NCBI RefSeq assembly: GCF_964340395.1
Contig: NC_135553.1
Coordinates: 25,326,449 to 25,390,448, forward strand
Length of the DNA stretch: 64,000 bases
Reading direction: 5' to 3'
DNA from: Glandiceps talaboti
Lineage: Eukaryota > Hemichordata > Enteropneusta > Spengelidae
Each line of letters starts with the position of its first letter. The stretch's first letter is position 1. The notes under the pieces were generated by a model, which saw only the letters and a list, made by a program, of their open reading frames with translations, had not been told where the DNA came from and searched no databases. The position numbers and the translations under genes were made by a program. Shown here one piece after another: positions 1-14,503 of this stretch.

Positions 1-2581
1 CATAATGACAGTATGGATGATGCTGAGGAAATGAGAAACACTGATGTAAGCGTCATTCTCTGGGTTTGGACGTAGTCTCGTACCATAGTTTTTGTGATAT
101 TTTTCTTGTTGCCTGCTTGAGAATGGCGCTTACTTAGCCTGGCTAACTCTTTTTAAAATTTGTTCCATTTTATAGACTGCTTTAGATGTGTTGGGATTCT
201 CCAATGATGAGAAACATGGAATGTACAAAATCTGTGGGTCTATCATGCACTTCGGTAATGTCCAATGGAAGCAGAGACCACGTGAGGAACAGGCAGAAAT
301 TGAAAATACACATGGTATGTCATCTTTGAACAATCCTAATAAGGGACTCTTGATGAATTGCAATGTACCAATAGTTGACACTTTTTTTAAGCATTGAGTT
401 TTTGATCTTTCCTGGTTGACATTCCTCATACAACAGTGACAGATTCTATAGTTACAGCTGATGTCAATGCTTGATGTCAGTTCCTATGTTGAAGGCAGTT
501 TGCAAAATGCAGAGGAAAACTGTTAGTGATTGTTCTTGTCTTGTTGAAGCAATAAATGCATGTGGATTTCTAGTCATCAGCAAAGTAGTTATTTCAAGTC
601 AATGCTTATAAACTACCCGAAAGTAATTCTCATTTTTTTGTCTAATTTGCAGATATTGACAAAGTATCTTTCCTGTTGGGTGTAAACTCAGCTGATCTTC
701 AGAAGGCATTGTTGCGTCCACGTATTAAAGTTGGTAATGAATGGGTCAACCAAGGTAGAAATAAGTCACAGGTAAACATTGTAGTCTATCATATCATATG
801 TAGCTCTGTGTAATGCAAATTTCCATATGTACTGTATAAAATGAGAGATGGGAAATGTTTCACACTGAAGGGACTAAAGCACTCAGGAGTCATGAATATT
901 CATTGTTCAACCATGAATATATTATTTCTGCTGACTCCCATATTGCAATGGACCACAGCAAAGATACCCTATAAAGGCACACGATCAACTTGATTTTTCT
1001 CTTGAAATCACAAGTAATACTGTAGGTGATGTAAAATCATGAAATGACTCTCCAGAACCAATAGTTTGTGAAAATGTCTCTATTTCCTGGAGTGTTGGTC
1101 CCCTTTAACTCAAAATACAAGATTAATATTTGTCGTCACAAGTTTAAGACAGTATCTGCCTCAGAAAGAAAATCTTTCAACTTTTGTTGTTACTTTGTTC
1201 AAGAAAACACATCCATTCTCAGTTCAAATCAAGAAAAAATAAATCAGTGGTTACCATGCAAAATTTTGAAATAGAGCTCAAAATGATATCAAAATTACGT
1301 CATTTTAGAATCCAATATGGCCACTGAATACTGCGTTAACTCTTTGGGAAAATAAAATAAAGTTAATTTCCTTGAAAACAAGATTGCCAACACCCCAAAG
1401 TTTTAATTTTTCAAAAAGATTTGGAAAAAAGTTTTCATATGGCAAAGTTTGGAGAGATTTTTGAAGATCTTTAGTATTCACTGAAATTGATGCCCCATGT
1501 ATAGATTTTCCAACTTATGTTCATTAATGTATGAAATTATGGCTTTCCCTATAATTTTCATAATCTGCCAAATATGTAGAAGTGACTTATCACATTATTT
1601 CTCTGAAATAGTAAACAAATGAAAGAAAAGTGTAAACTAATGTCAGATGTCTGATTTCTATTATGTATGTTTTCTCTTTATAGGTGCAATACTCTGTTGG
1701 TGCTATGTGCAAGGCTGTGTATGATCGTATGTTCTCCTGGCTAGTCAAACGTGTCAACAGGACTCTGGAAACCAAAGCAAAGAAACAGTTCTTCATTGGT
1801 GTACTGGATATTGCTGGCTTTGAGATCTTTGAGTACAACAGCTTTGAACAGTTGTGTATCAATCTTACCAATGAGAAACTGCAGCAATTTTTCAACCATC
1901 ACATGTTTGTTTTGGAGCAGGAGGAATACAGAAGAGAAGGCATCAACTGGGAATTCATTGATTTTGGTCTTGATCTGCAGGCTTGCATTGATCTCATTGA
2001 GAGGGTTGGTTTATTTCACCTTTTGTCTGTCAAAAGAAAAAGAAAGTATAAACACATATTACAACTTATTCATCTTTACCTTCAAACCAAAAGTTTCAAA
2101 TCATTTAAATTGTGACGTGAGCTGTTGTATGACAGCCACTTTTTTTAGAGCTTTATATTCCTTTGCAATGGTGAATACTACAGATACATAGTAATATGTT
2201 TTTATGGTTGGGTGAACTAGTCTATTTGATTGCTGTTGTGTGTATTAAGACATGTAGACTCAATACTAGAAATAACTCCATGTATTAATTGTGTGTGTGT
2301 GTGTGTGTGTGAAAAGAGAGAAACAAAGATCAACATTTGGTAGCATTTACATGTATAGAGACTTACTTCTGAACTTATGTTTTTCTTACCAGCCAATGGG
2401 TGTCTTCCCCATCCTTGAGGAAGAGTGCATGTTCCCCAAAGCCACAGATAAAACATTCTTGGATAAACTGTGCACCCAACACAAAGGCAAATCTAAAAAC
2501 TTTGGGGTACCTTCCCTTGGTGGAAAGAAGAAGGAACTTGTACGTGAGGAACATTTCTTGGTCCATCATTATGCTGGCTCT
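1..2581 (+). CDS. Mhc: Myosin motor: upper/lower 50K, switch II and relay (exons 1-45, 176-314, 653-771, 1684-2004, 2393-2581)
   Basis: Five exons code for the central motor domain. Exon 1684-2004 carries switch II (DIAGFE), the following [20 protein letters not shown] helix and the relay ([20 protein letters not shown]). The split codon GAT (G at 314, AT at 653-654) restores NTHDIDKV. The relay exon ends AGG at 2004 before a weak GTTGGT donor, giving ERPMGVF with the next exon. Exon 2393-2581 continues [16 protein letters not shown] and [11 protein letters not shown]. No alternative relay exon was seen in the neighbouring introns, unlike the Drosophila Mhc gene, which has one. Confidence 0.95.
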
Positions 2582-5500
2582 GTGAGTATAATTGTCTCTG
2601 TTTATAGCAACCATCTTGTCATCTCCTGGTGCCATGCCACATCTTGTTTGATGTTGTCATGTCATTTCATGATGTCTACAGGTTATAACACACAAGTAGT
2701 TCAGAGTTGTTTAGGATTATGCTTTCAATCTGTCTTGGTTGACGATCCGAATTTATATAATACATTTGTAGAAGATATAATACATTTGTAGAAGACAGAC
2801 AGATTGGAAGCTGAATACTAAATATGTTTGAAGTACTTGTGTGTTATAACCTGTGTATTAGTCATTGGCTCTACCAAGTAGATGAACAGTTTTGGTCTTG
2901 TCATTTTATTTTGTGTCTCTTAACGTATAAAACAGTGTACAGATTTTAAACTATTATTTTAAATCTTACATAATGGAAAAAAAAGGCAGAATTTACAAAT
3001 TATCTTACCTCCTCACATTTTGCTGATTATGTTACTAGTATCTGATTATGTTACTAGTATCTGATTATGTTACTAGTATCTGAGTATGTTACTAGTATCT
3101 GATCTTCAGGCCTAAACACCTTTGTCTGGCCAACAGTAAGACTACATAGATGTATCACTGGCTGATGATAAGACATTCTTGAGTTGGTAAAACAACAGTA
3201 GTCAGTGATATACAAGAAAAATCACAATTGCCTAAAGTTAGAGTTGCTATGGATCTAATGTTTGGAAAGGGACACTGTCACAGTATAATGTGTAGCATAG
3301 CAGTATGGTTTGAAACTTTCACAATGTCATGCAGCTAGATAGATTTACAGTGTCATGCAGCTAGATAGATTTACAGTGTCATGCAGCTAGATAGATTTGC
3401 ACTGCTATGCAGATAGATTTACAGTGTCATGCAGATAGATAGATTTACAATGTCATGCAGATAGATAGAATTACAATGTCATGCAGATAGATAGATTTAC
3501 AATGTCATGCAGATAGATAGATTTACAATGCCATGCAGCTAGATAGATTTGCACTGCTATGCAGATAGATTTACAATGTCTTGGAGCTAGATAGATTTAC
3601 AATGTCATGCAGATAGATAGATTTACAGTGTCATGCAGCTAGATAGATTTACAGTCATGCAGCTAGATAGATTTACAATGTTATGCAGATAGATAGATTT
3701 ACAATGTCATGCAGATAGATAGATTTACAGTGTCATGCAGCTAGATATATTTACAGTGTCATGCAGCTAGATAGATTTACAATGTTATGCAGATAGATAG
3801 ATTTACAATGTCATGCAGATAGATAGATTTACAATGTTATGCAGATAGATAGAATTACAATGTCATGCAGATAGATAGATTTACAATGTCATGCAGCTAG
3901 ATAGATTTACAATGTCATTCAGATAGATTTAATTGTATGCATTGTGCTGTACCACAGGTTGGCTACAACGTTGACGGTTGGCTAGAGAAGAACAAAGATC
4001 CCCTCAATGAGAACGTTGTTGATCACTTCAAGAAATCCACAAACGCCATGGTCCAAACTCTGTGGGAAGACTACGGCACTGCAGCCAGTAAATACATTTT
4101 CCTTTTTCTGTTTTTCCTTCAAACTGATGTATTATGTGAACCCCCTCAAAAAAAACATTTACTGCTATAAACAAGTAAAAAAAATGGCTAGTAACCTCCA
4201 CAAGATGTATGTAGTTGTACAATGTGTAAATCTGATTGGGTAATTATAGTACTTGTTTATTGTACACAAATGTTGATGTTTACATATGATATATACTAAT
4301 GTATACTAAGGATCTGGAATATATATTATTCCCTGTTTGTATATCATTCATGATAATTTTGAAAAGTTTGCCAAAGGACATGAACTAGACAAGTTTGAAT
4401 TTAGCAATGAACTACAGACCATGTGCCATTGCATGGTTTGTATATAAATGTCAAAATATACCGTATTTGTATCTTACAAATGAAACAGTAGCACTATTGT
4501 TTTTAGCAAGTTGAAAATTTGAAAAATTCGGACTATATAAAGTTTAATTTATAAAATGACACCAAATTGTTATTAGGCTGAAACTGATCAATCTCTAGTT
4601 TTGTATTAAAGTCCAGTTTGTGTCTGTCCATCAAAGTTATAGATATTGTCAGATCTATGTTACAAATATGTGTATGTTTCCATGTAACATTGTTTGGTGC
4701 CGGTTACCCAACCCTACCTAGTTTTTCACTGCCGACCTTAAATATTTTTTTTTACATATTCGAGAAAAAATAAAATAAAATTGCAAAAATTGTGACGTGT
4801 CAAAAAGTGGATGCGGAAAATGACATCAACTTAAAAAGACCAATATAAAACTATTCTTCCAATCTGTAACGGTTGTATAGCTGATAGGAAGAAATCGATA
4901 ACACAGAGACCATTTGGAAAACAATGGAAAACCTGGACTAGACACTCACACATGAAAAATAAAATAAAATAAAAAATCTACCCACCCCCACCTATTCTAA
5001 AATTTGGCGTAATCGGACCACGCAATATTTTTTATCATGCTTTTTTTATTTCTTTTCTTTATGAATTCTCTAACTTTGTGCAGAAGTTTTGTTTGGTTGA
5101 CTGTTTTTCTATATTTTTTAAAATCTTGTATGAAATTAACACTTGTCATTGATACTACTGAGTATGTTTCTGTTAATATCAGTGTAACCATTTTTCTCTT
5201 TGTCAACATGCAGATAATGTTGCATGTTATTAATTAACTATGATTAGGTGTCTCATGTTCTCGAAAATCTAATATGGTACTTGCCAAGGAAAGGTTCAGT
5301 CCCTTGTAAAGTGACAAACAAATAGGAACAAATTTGAATGATGTAGTATTCAAATATTTAAAGGCTAACGATTCAATCCCAGCATCAGTGTCTCATTCAT
5401 ATCTCTTACAGTGGAGCCATGGGGATTAAGATATGACCATTGTCTTGATCACTGCCAACTTTTTCTATAACTCTGCCAGACAACTGTTTTTCTCTCATTT

Positions 5501-8500
5501 AAAAATTAAAAAAAAAAGAATACTTTCCGAATTCAACATGATGACGGGTCTTAAATTTTTACAAAGGGCAAGTTTCCTGGTCAAATCATAATCTTCACAA
5601 ATGCAAAATTACAAATTGTACTAGCACTAAGTTAAATCAAAGTTATTTTCAGTACATTTTGTTGCTGCTCTCTCAAAAGTCTTCTAGAAATAGTCTATTT
5701 CGTACTTTATGTCAGTGATAGATCAGGAGTCTGCAGTGTGTGACTTATAAAGAAATCTACTGAATCAGGAAATGTATTGAGCCAGTGAGTACCTTGTTGG
5801 TGGGAAATTGAACTGAAAACCAATGTATTGAGTTAGGGAAAACTGACTGCTTCTGTAGTTGTGATATCAGACAGCAGCATTTGCTGAGGCAAAATTAATT
5901 TAGTATAATCACAGTGTAGAATAGGTATGTTTACGAATCACATGATCCCATTTATGGTAATTTATGATAATTTATGGTAATTAGACCTAGGGTTGTATTC
6001 CTGTGTGTATTGATCTGTAAGTATTTTAAATGTTGTCAAAGTTCAATTGATGTACTAAACCTAACCTATTGTGGAGTTCTTGTGTTATAACTTTCAATCT
6101 CACTAAAAATTAGGTGGTGGCCGCAAGAAGGGAAAAAGTGGATCCTTCCAGACCGTCTCTGGAATGCATCGGGTAGGCATATGTATTTCCTTTTATTTGG
6201 AAATGGGGAAATAGCGATGATTGTTCATGGAGGGTAATTTGTCGTGTTCATTGTCAATTTTCAGTTGGCGGAAAGAAACAGAAGAAGATCAAGACAATCA
6301 GTGGCGGTCATCTGGTTTGCATGTCATTCTTTCCATATCCGTGTGGCTTTGGGTGTGATCTTTTTTATGATTCCCCAGATAGTTGCATGCCTTAAGTTTT
6401 GATCAGTAAACTCTGCACATAGATATATGATCATTTTCTAATCTTACTCTGAGCCTAAGACTTTATTTGTAAGATTTCTGGTAACACTAACCATGTATAA
6501 AAGTTTCATTCTCTCTGGGACCTATTTCAAGCCATCTATACATGACATCCATACATATACACTGATTCTGGCCAGGTAGAATGATAATGATAAAAATGAT
6601 AATAATAATAATAATGTTTATTCACCAATATAATAAAAATTAACCTTAAAATAAATACATCTACAGAATACATGACAAAAGGGATCAAGAAATAGCAAAG
6701 CTAGTCAAGTTTGTATCCCTTAGTGACTAACAAACATACTTGAAAGATATGGCACTTCCTGGGAGTTTAAGAGTAATATATGTAATGTACAGACATGGTA
6801 AAACATAATATTCTTATTTCACACAAGCCCACAGTACCTTACATATAAACAACATACATGTGTAACAAACTCTTCATTCTTCAGTCATACATGTACTACC
6901 CCTCTTTCACAATACTACAGTAACATACAATAATTTTTCTATTTGCCCATTGCAAAAAACAAGAAAGTTGTTTCAATAATCTTTGATGCAGTCTTTAATA
7001 CTTAATTGGTCATCTTCTCTTTGACCCACCAAACCTATAACTGTAATATTGGTTGGTTTCAGAACCCAAACCCAAACCCACCACACCCCCCCCCCCCCCA
7101 CACAAGTATGCCACTGTATTAAAATCTTATCATGCAGACATCGTCCAAAGTAGTCATTCCTCAGACTATTCATCCAGCTATCATTATTCTGTTTCTATTT
7201 GCATTATCAGTTTTTGTCAAACCTCATGTTGTTGTTTTTAACTTTTAGTTTACAGTTGCTGACTAAGAATCACAAGTTATTGCTTATTCTTTCACCACTT
7301 CGTTTCTTGATTTTTTTTCTTCTTATCTAATGAAATGGTTTCATCCATTCATTCACTTACTCATCCTTGCATGTGATGTATCCAGTACAACCCATCAATG
7401 CATTGCACCTCCCTACAGTTGTTCATTTCAGCTCTTGTAAACTTCATTGCAGGCTTAGAACCTTTACATTCCCATCACAGCATGTTGCTATCCACTCCTC
7501 ATCTATCCAATCAAATACAATTGCATGTCCACATTGTCTGTCATACCTTTGTTTGATAACACCCTATGTACACATTTTCCAGTCACTCCACTTCATCCAA
7601 CCATGAAGATCCCATCGGCTTCTATTTCCAAGTCCAAACATGACGGATCACTTCCTTCAAAATATAACGTTCATCTTCATCAAAAGTTAACTTTCACTTT
7701 CATCTTATCTTCATATATATATATATCTTCATTATCCTAGTAATTTCTACTTTCTCTCACTATATCCATTATCGTAAAAGTCAAATTAAAAAGGGTCTTC
7801 ATGACGCAACTACCATACCCAAAGCTTTGAACATATTCATAGACTTTAAGTCTCTGCTGCTGTCGCTTCTCATTTACTATCAAGAGTCAATGTGATATGG
7901 GTATTTCACAATGAACACAATGTGATTGCTGTCCAGTGGATAGGCTGGTATGAAAAGACTTAGAACCTGGCAAATCCATACCTCTATTGTTGTTTTACTC
8001 TTTATCTCTCTACCCACTATTCCATCGGTATCTCAAGTTTTCTGATAGTTCTTCGATGTTGCATGAGCTTCTGGTACTGCTACAATAGCATGTTATCTTC
8101 AACAAGTCTATTTTGGTATGGTATAAGCTATTAAGGGAAGAAAGACTTGCTCCTCTACTGTAGGGGATGATAGATTGCTGCCTGTAAAAGGTTGGGAGTG
8201 CATGTGTATCTATGGCTTATGTCTTACTCAGTTTCCATCCAATATGAGGTGTTAGATTTGCCAGCCATATTTAGTATTGTACACTGACTGTACACCAGCC
8301 TATCGTATGGTCCATCAATGACATTGGTTCATTATAGATTTGCTATCACTTTTTAAGTGTCAACTACTGCACTCGGCACTCACTATTCCTTTAAAGCTGT
8401 AATTAGCTTTAGTTTAACAGCAGTCTATATATCTAGTTGGTAGAAGCCCTCATCTAGTTGACGTGTGTATCACTAGTCTAGCATGTAATATGCATGAAAT

Positions 8501-11500
8501 ATGTGGGCAGTGGAAGACCTGCATGCATGATGTGGTTTGATGATAAATTGGTTTAAGTGAAATCTGTCTAAGCACTTTGATTCTGCTGATAGGAAATACC
8601 CATATCATCTTGACGTTTACTTAGTATGATAATTCTGTTATGTATATGCTGCTTTATCACAAAATATACTTTACTACCCGTACCATATTTGATCATCACA
8701 AAATTACCAATCAGGATTGTTTTCTTGAAGAACTACAAAGTCTAAAAATTGGATAGCATTTGTTTCGTTTCATAGATAACAGCTGTGTTTGTAAAATGCA
8801 CCTTGCTGTTCATTTTGTGACATGATCAGAATATGGTTATATTGGGGTAGAGATATTTACACGTTTTCATAAAGAAATGCAAGCACACTGCTGCAAGTGG
8901 TGCCTGAACCACAACAAAATAGCCAACCCATAAAATCATGATGTGAAAATTCATAACATCCCTGCAAAAGCCTGCCAATATGAATACAAAGTTGCAGCCT
9001 ATACATGCAATGTATGTATGTGATCTTTGTTATTACCTCGCAATATCATAACCATTAGCTCATTCGTAGTTAACTTTTATCTGGTTCAACCTCACAGGAA
9101 CAATTGAACAAACTGATGGCAAACTTGAACTCCACCCAGCCTCACTTTGTCCGTTGCATTATTCCCAATGAACAAAAGAAGGCAGGCGTGATTGACGCTC
9201 GCCTTGTACTTCACCAACTGGCTTGCAATGGTGTGCTTGAAGGAATCCGTATTTGCCGTAAAGGATTCCCCAACAGGATGTTGTTTGCTGACTTCAAGCA
9301 AAGGTTTGTTTGAAGCTGCACTAGCTGTAACTGGAATAGTGTTTTTTTCGATCAGACAACCAACGATATATTCACTGAAAATTGTAATAATACAAATAAT
9401 TAGACATTGTACATGTTCAGTAGGGCCCAATTCTATCCAGGAGTAGTACAGCAACAGTTTGAAAGTATTTTGGCCAACAATTTTTTGTGCGGACCCAAAA
9501 ATAAATTGGTTTGGATTTGTAGTACCATGCTGTGCATACAGCCACACCAAATGATTTACCCACATAAGATTGAATACTGTAGAGTACAATGAGTTAGTCA
9601 ATAATATCCAACAAAACAGTTTCAACAATTACTACAGTTGGAGCTAGTCTCTGATTGTAGATACTTTTGTGTTTGCATAAAATCGTGACTTGTAGTTTCA
9701 ATTTTTTCTTGTAATACTTTTTAAACTATACTGCTCCTTCTATTGGCATACTTCTCTCATGTTATATTATAATCTTGTTTGGCAAACAATGACACAACTT
9801 TACATATAACCCATATTTTAGATACCAGATCTTGGCACCCAGTGCTGTACCTCAGGGCTTCTTAGACAATCGTAAAGCTGCAGAGCTGTTGCTTGATGAG
9901 ATCCAATTGGAACCAGCTGAGTTCCGTTTGGGCCACACCAAGGTACGTAACAATGACTGTACTTGTACTGTTGTTTGCCATCATGCCTATCCAAATTCAC
10001 ATCCAAGTGACCAAACGCCACAGGAGTTTAAGGATCATACAATTACACAACTTTATGTAGTGATAACATTAGATTGCAACAAGTGTATGGTAAAGAAGCC
10101 TTCATACTGTGATAATGATTCTGATTGATTTCTGGATGTGGATGTTTCAGCTATGCAAAGAATAAACAATTCCATACATATTATATGTCAATCATTCAGC
10201 TATGTCCTTAGTTATCATGAGTTTTAGAAAATGATAAATCTATTATTTTACTATTGCATCTTGTCAGAGTATGAAACTGCTGTATCTGTATAAGTTTTGG
10301 ATCAGTTTAAGAAAAAGCTCCTTTAAGTTGCATACGATCATGGTGTTGGTTATTAATTTGAAGTGACATTCTGTTTACAGATTTTCTTCAAAGCTGGTGT
10401 GTTGGGTACCCTAGAAGACATGAGAGATGAGCGTCTTTCCAAGATTATCGGTATGTTGCAGGGCCACTGCAGAGGATTCTTGATGCGTAAAGTTTACAAG
10501 AAAATGTTGGAACAGAGGTATGACTATTTCTATTTTCTTTAACAATGTTTGAACACTTGTACAAATCAAATTTTCTCTCTCTATTTGTTGTAGATACATT
10601 AGAAAGTTTTGTTACTCTGTCATTGATAAATAAGATGCAGTTCATTTTGTCATCATATAGAATCATAGTTACAGGAAATTCTTTAAGAATGCTTAGCAAT
10701 ATGACAAAATTAATACTTCTATACTTTTTTTTAAAATTGTTTTTCTGTACAGAATTGGTATTGCTGTTATCCAACGTAATGTACGTAAATACTTGATTTT
10801 ACGTAACTGGCAATGGTGGAGACTATACACCAAGGTAGGTTTTTACTTGCCAAGGTTTACTTTCCCAATCCTTTCATTTCTTTGCCAAAGTTTTCTCCTC
10901 ATACTTCTGTAAGTTCTGTACTACTCAGACTGTGTACTTCACTGTAAGTAATATTCAGTAAATGCTGACTTTCAAAAAGGAAAAAAAATGTATTTCTATT
11001 TGATGATATAAGAAACAATATATTTAGATATTTAGAGGTAAAAAATCAAGAAGTGAAGATATTTGTTGCCTGTGATCCCAATTTGATTGTGGATATGCCA
11101 TTAGTAATTAGATTAACATGTGTACAGGTAAACCCTCTGTGGAACTTTACCCTCTGACCTTAATTTGAATATGTGACTGATGGAAAGATTTGATGTGTAT
11201 GTACACAGGTCAAGCCTCTGTTGAACGTTGCCCGTGCTGAAGATGAGATGAAGATCAAAGATGAAGAATTGAAGAAGTTCAAGGACAAGGCTGAGTCTGC
11301 TGAGAAGGAACGTAAAACATTGGAATCACAGAATGCTTCATTGACAGAAGAGAAGAATAAACTCTTCACCGAGCTGGCAGCTGTAAGTTGGACTACATTC
11401 GTAATATCAACAAGTTGTACTTTTTTTAGGTGTACAGGATGACTACTTTGAAGTTAACATGTAGCAGTTTAACAGAATATTATGAATCTAGTAAATTATA

Positions 11501-14434
11501 CAACTTTGTAAAATAGTACAAAGTATGTATAGTTACCTGAATTAGCTAGAAGGTAGAAGTAAGATAATCTCTGAATGTTGACAGAAAGTTATCTCTTAGT
11601 TCAAATAAATTGTTTTCTTAACATAGTATATGCCTCTGAAATTAAATTCTTAATTAAGAAAACTTTAACTCATTCTCAGTATAAATTAAGATGGTGGATT
11701 CTTGGACGTCTTTTATTATTTTAAAAGTGTCAGGATCAAATTTCAAATAGCAATGTTTTGATGGATTTTAATATTTTGGATTTTCAGGAAAATTGGCTGC
11801 TTAGGTATATTACACCATAACAATATAAAGATGCTTTCTAGTGTGCCTTTTTTCAGTCTGTCAATGAAAGATGTTGTGATAATTTGTCCACTTGTGTTGT
11901 GATTTTACAGGAACAAGAAAATGCAGCTGACTTGGATGACAGGTGTACTAAACTTGAAAGTTTCAAGAATGACTTGGAAGCCCAGTTGAAGGTAATTCTC
12001 CATTGTACTTAGATTAGTTTGATTTTCACATTTAGTAGGTTTCTCATGGTACCTAAAAAAAAGTAATGCATCCCACAGTCACTTCAAAAATAAGTGAAAC
12101 TGATAAAAAAAAAAGTAAGTGTGATGCTTTGAATTCAGTGTCATACTTTTGATAGTCTGATGTGACAGAAATGACACTTAAAGTCAGAGGGGTGTTAAGA
12201 GCTATCTTTTTTCTCTTTGAAATTCCTTTAAATTTCAGCTCAAAACCCAGATGCATGCTTGTGATGTTACCATCATATGTACCATTAATGGTGGTGTGAT
12301 TGTTTCCGATTTGCCCAGAAAGGGCATCATTTTTTGTATATTTTGATCTGATTTCTTGAATATATAAGAAACTCAGAAATAAAAGAACCAGCCAGATATG
12401 AATGCCATTATTCCAGGTTATCAAGCGATATTAGTCCACATTATGCGAATGAGATATCACATGTTTCTTTGATATGTCCACATTCCTGTTTCATACAGTC
12501 TTCTCTGACTTCAACATGTTGTTTGTTTGTTTGTTTGTTTGTTTGTTTACTCAGACATTGGATAGTTGAATGCTCAAAGAGACCTTGTAAGATGAGATTT
12601 GACATGCAACTTTTGTTGTTTGCTTTGTTTACTCCAGGAATTGAAGGACCGTCTGGATGATGAGGAGGATGCTAATGCTGATGTTAGCAGTGCTAAACAG
12701 AAACTGGAACAGGAATCTCAAGAGCTGAGACACGACATTGAGGACTTGGAAATTACTCTGACTAAGGTACTACAGCAATAATTGCCCAGAATAGAAACAA
12801 CCCAACCAACATCACATACACTTCACTCGCAACTTCTATCACCACTACCACCACAAGATCCAAGCACTCAATCTCAACCTCATTTCTTACACTATGTCCA
12901 TCATATACACACTTTCATTTGCATATACATCATTTGCATATACATCATTTACATGCAAGTAATTTGCATAAACATACTTTGCATAGACATCACAATACAT
13001 ATTCAGAATATTATACACTCTATACCACCACCGTAATTTCTTGCACTTCTTTAGTCCTTGTGGTAAATTTTCATGCTCTTCTATAGTCTCAATAAGTTAA
13101 TTTTCTATTTTCCAATCTGTGTCACTATATCTATCTTTTCTCAGTCTATTCTTCGCCTTTATAGTATGTTCATGTAAAGGTGTTTCTGTAAGCTTATGTA
13201 AATAATTGCATAATCATGACCTAATTTGCATAATCTATACTGTGCATACTAATCTGCATGATTTGCATACTTTTTACAACTTGTGTAATATCAACTTTTA
13301 TTTTCTATGCATGCTTTCTCTTACATTTTCACACTCCATGACTTGAAGCCATGTATGTTGGGATGCAGCTAAACTGGAAGTAGTTATTATTGTAGTGCAA
13401 CAGTCAGCACTTTTCCAAGGACAACTTTTTGTTTTGTTTTGATAATCCGATTAACATAATGAGACTAGCAGCATGTTGTTGATTATACTATCAGATTCTA
13501 TACATGCGCTGTGTACATTGACTTGCTGTACTTGAACTAGATAACAAGTTCAAGGCCAGAACTATCAAGAATGACATTAATTTCAAAACTATTTATTTAG
13601 AGGACTTTATCAAGTGATAAAACTTAAATTACAACTTGCAAAGATGCAACTGTTCCATAAATAGTTGATAAAGTGAATTTACCATAAATAAGTATAAATT
13701 CAAATTATCATGTTCATGGACATGAATGTTTTTGTTCATTGCAATAATTTTTTCCACGGAATGGAAATATTAGGAATATAATATTAAAAGTTACAATTTA
13801 TACTGATATTCTGTTATGTGATATTTCCTGGCCTCCAGGGATATGTTTAGTCCAGAAACTTGAAGGTTCAAGGAGCAATAATCACTGTACACCATTGTAT
13901 TCTGAAAGTGAAATAGTCTGATAGTGTAATTAATGTGAAGCTGAGACTTGTTATGATTTAAAAGCTAGTTTTCTGTGAGACTGATGAAATCAAAGAGTGG
14001 ACTGCCTTCCTTGCAAGTCTAGTCTAACAACATTGATTTACTGATGTAGTATATAGTTCATTGCCATACTGATAGGTGTGTGTGCAGTTGCATTTTACAT
14101 GCTGACTGACTTGTATGTGGTTGCCTGTTACATTTTCAGTTGTAAGTATGTCTGGCATGCACAGAAGAAGAGCAGATATTAACAAACTGATAAGAGATTT
14201 GTTTCACGGTTTTCAGAAAACAGTGAAATCTTCTTTAGCAATTGTAGGCAGTATGGCAACTGATGTGTAGATATTCAGATACTGGTGTTTTGAGTATGGG
14301 TGTATGTATGTTGTCTGTCTGTCTGTCTATGTATATATTTTTGTCTGTCTGCGTGCTACACTATCCATTTATCAGTATCTGCATATCTATATGTATGTGT
14401 ATGTACAGCAGTGTGTGTGTATGTGTGTGTGTGT

Positions 14435-14503
<69 letters not shown>

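Noticed and set aside
9092-9628. 178-codon minus-strand open frame
   Set aside because: It lies antisense over the conserved myosin exon 9098-9303; its openness follows from that exon's codon use, and the protein resembles nothing known.
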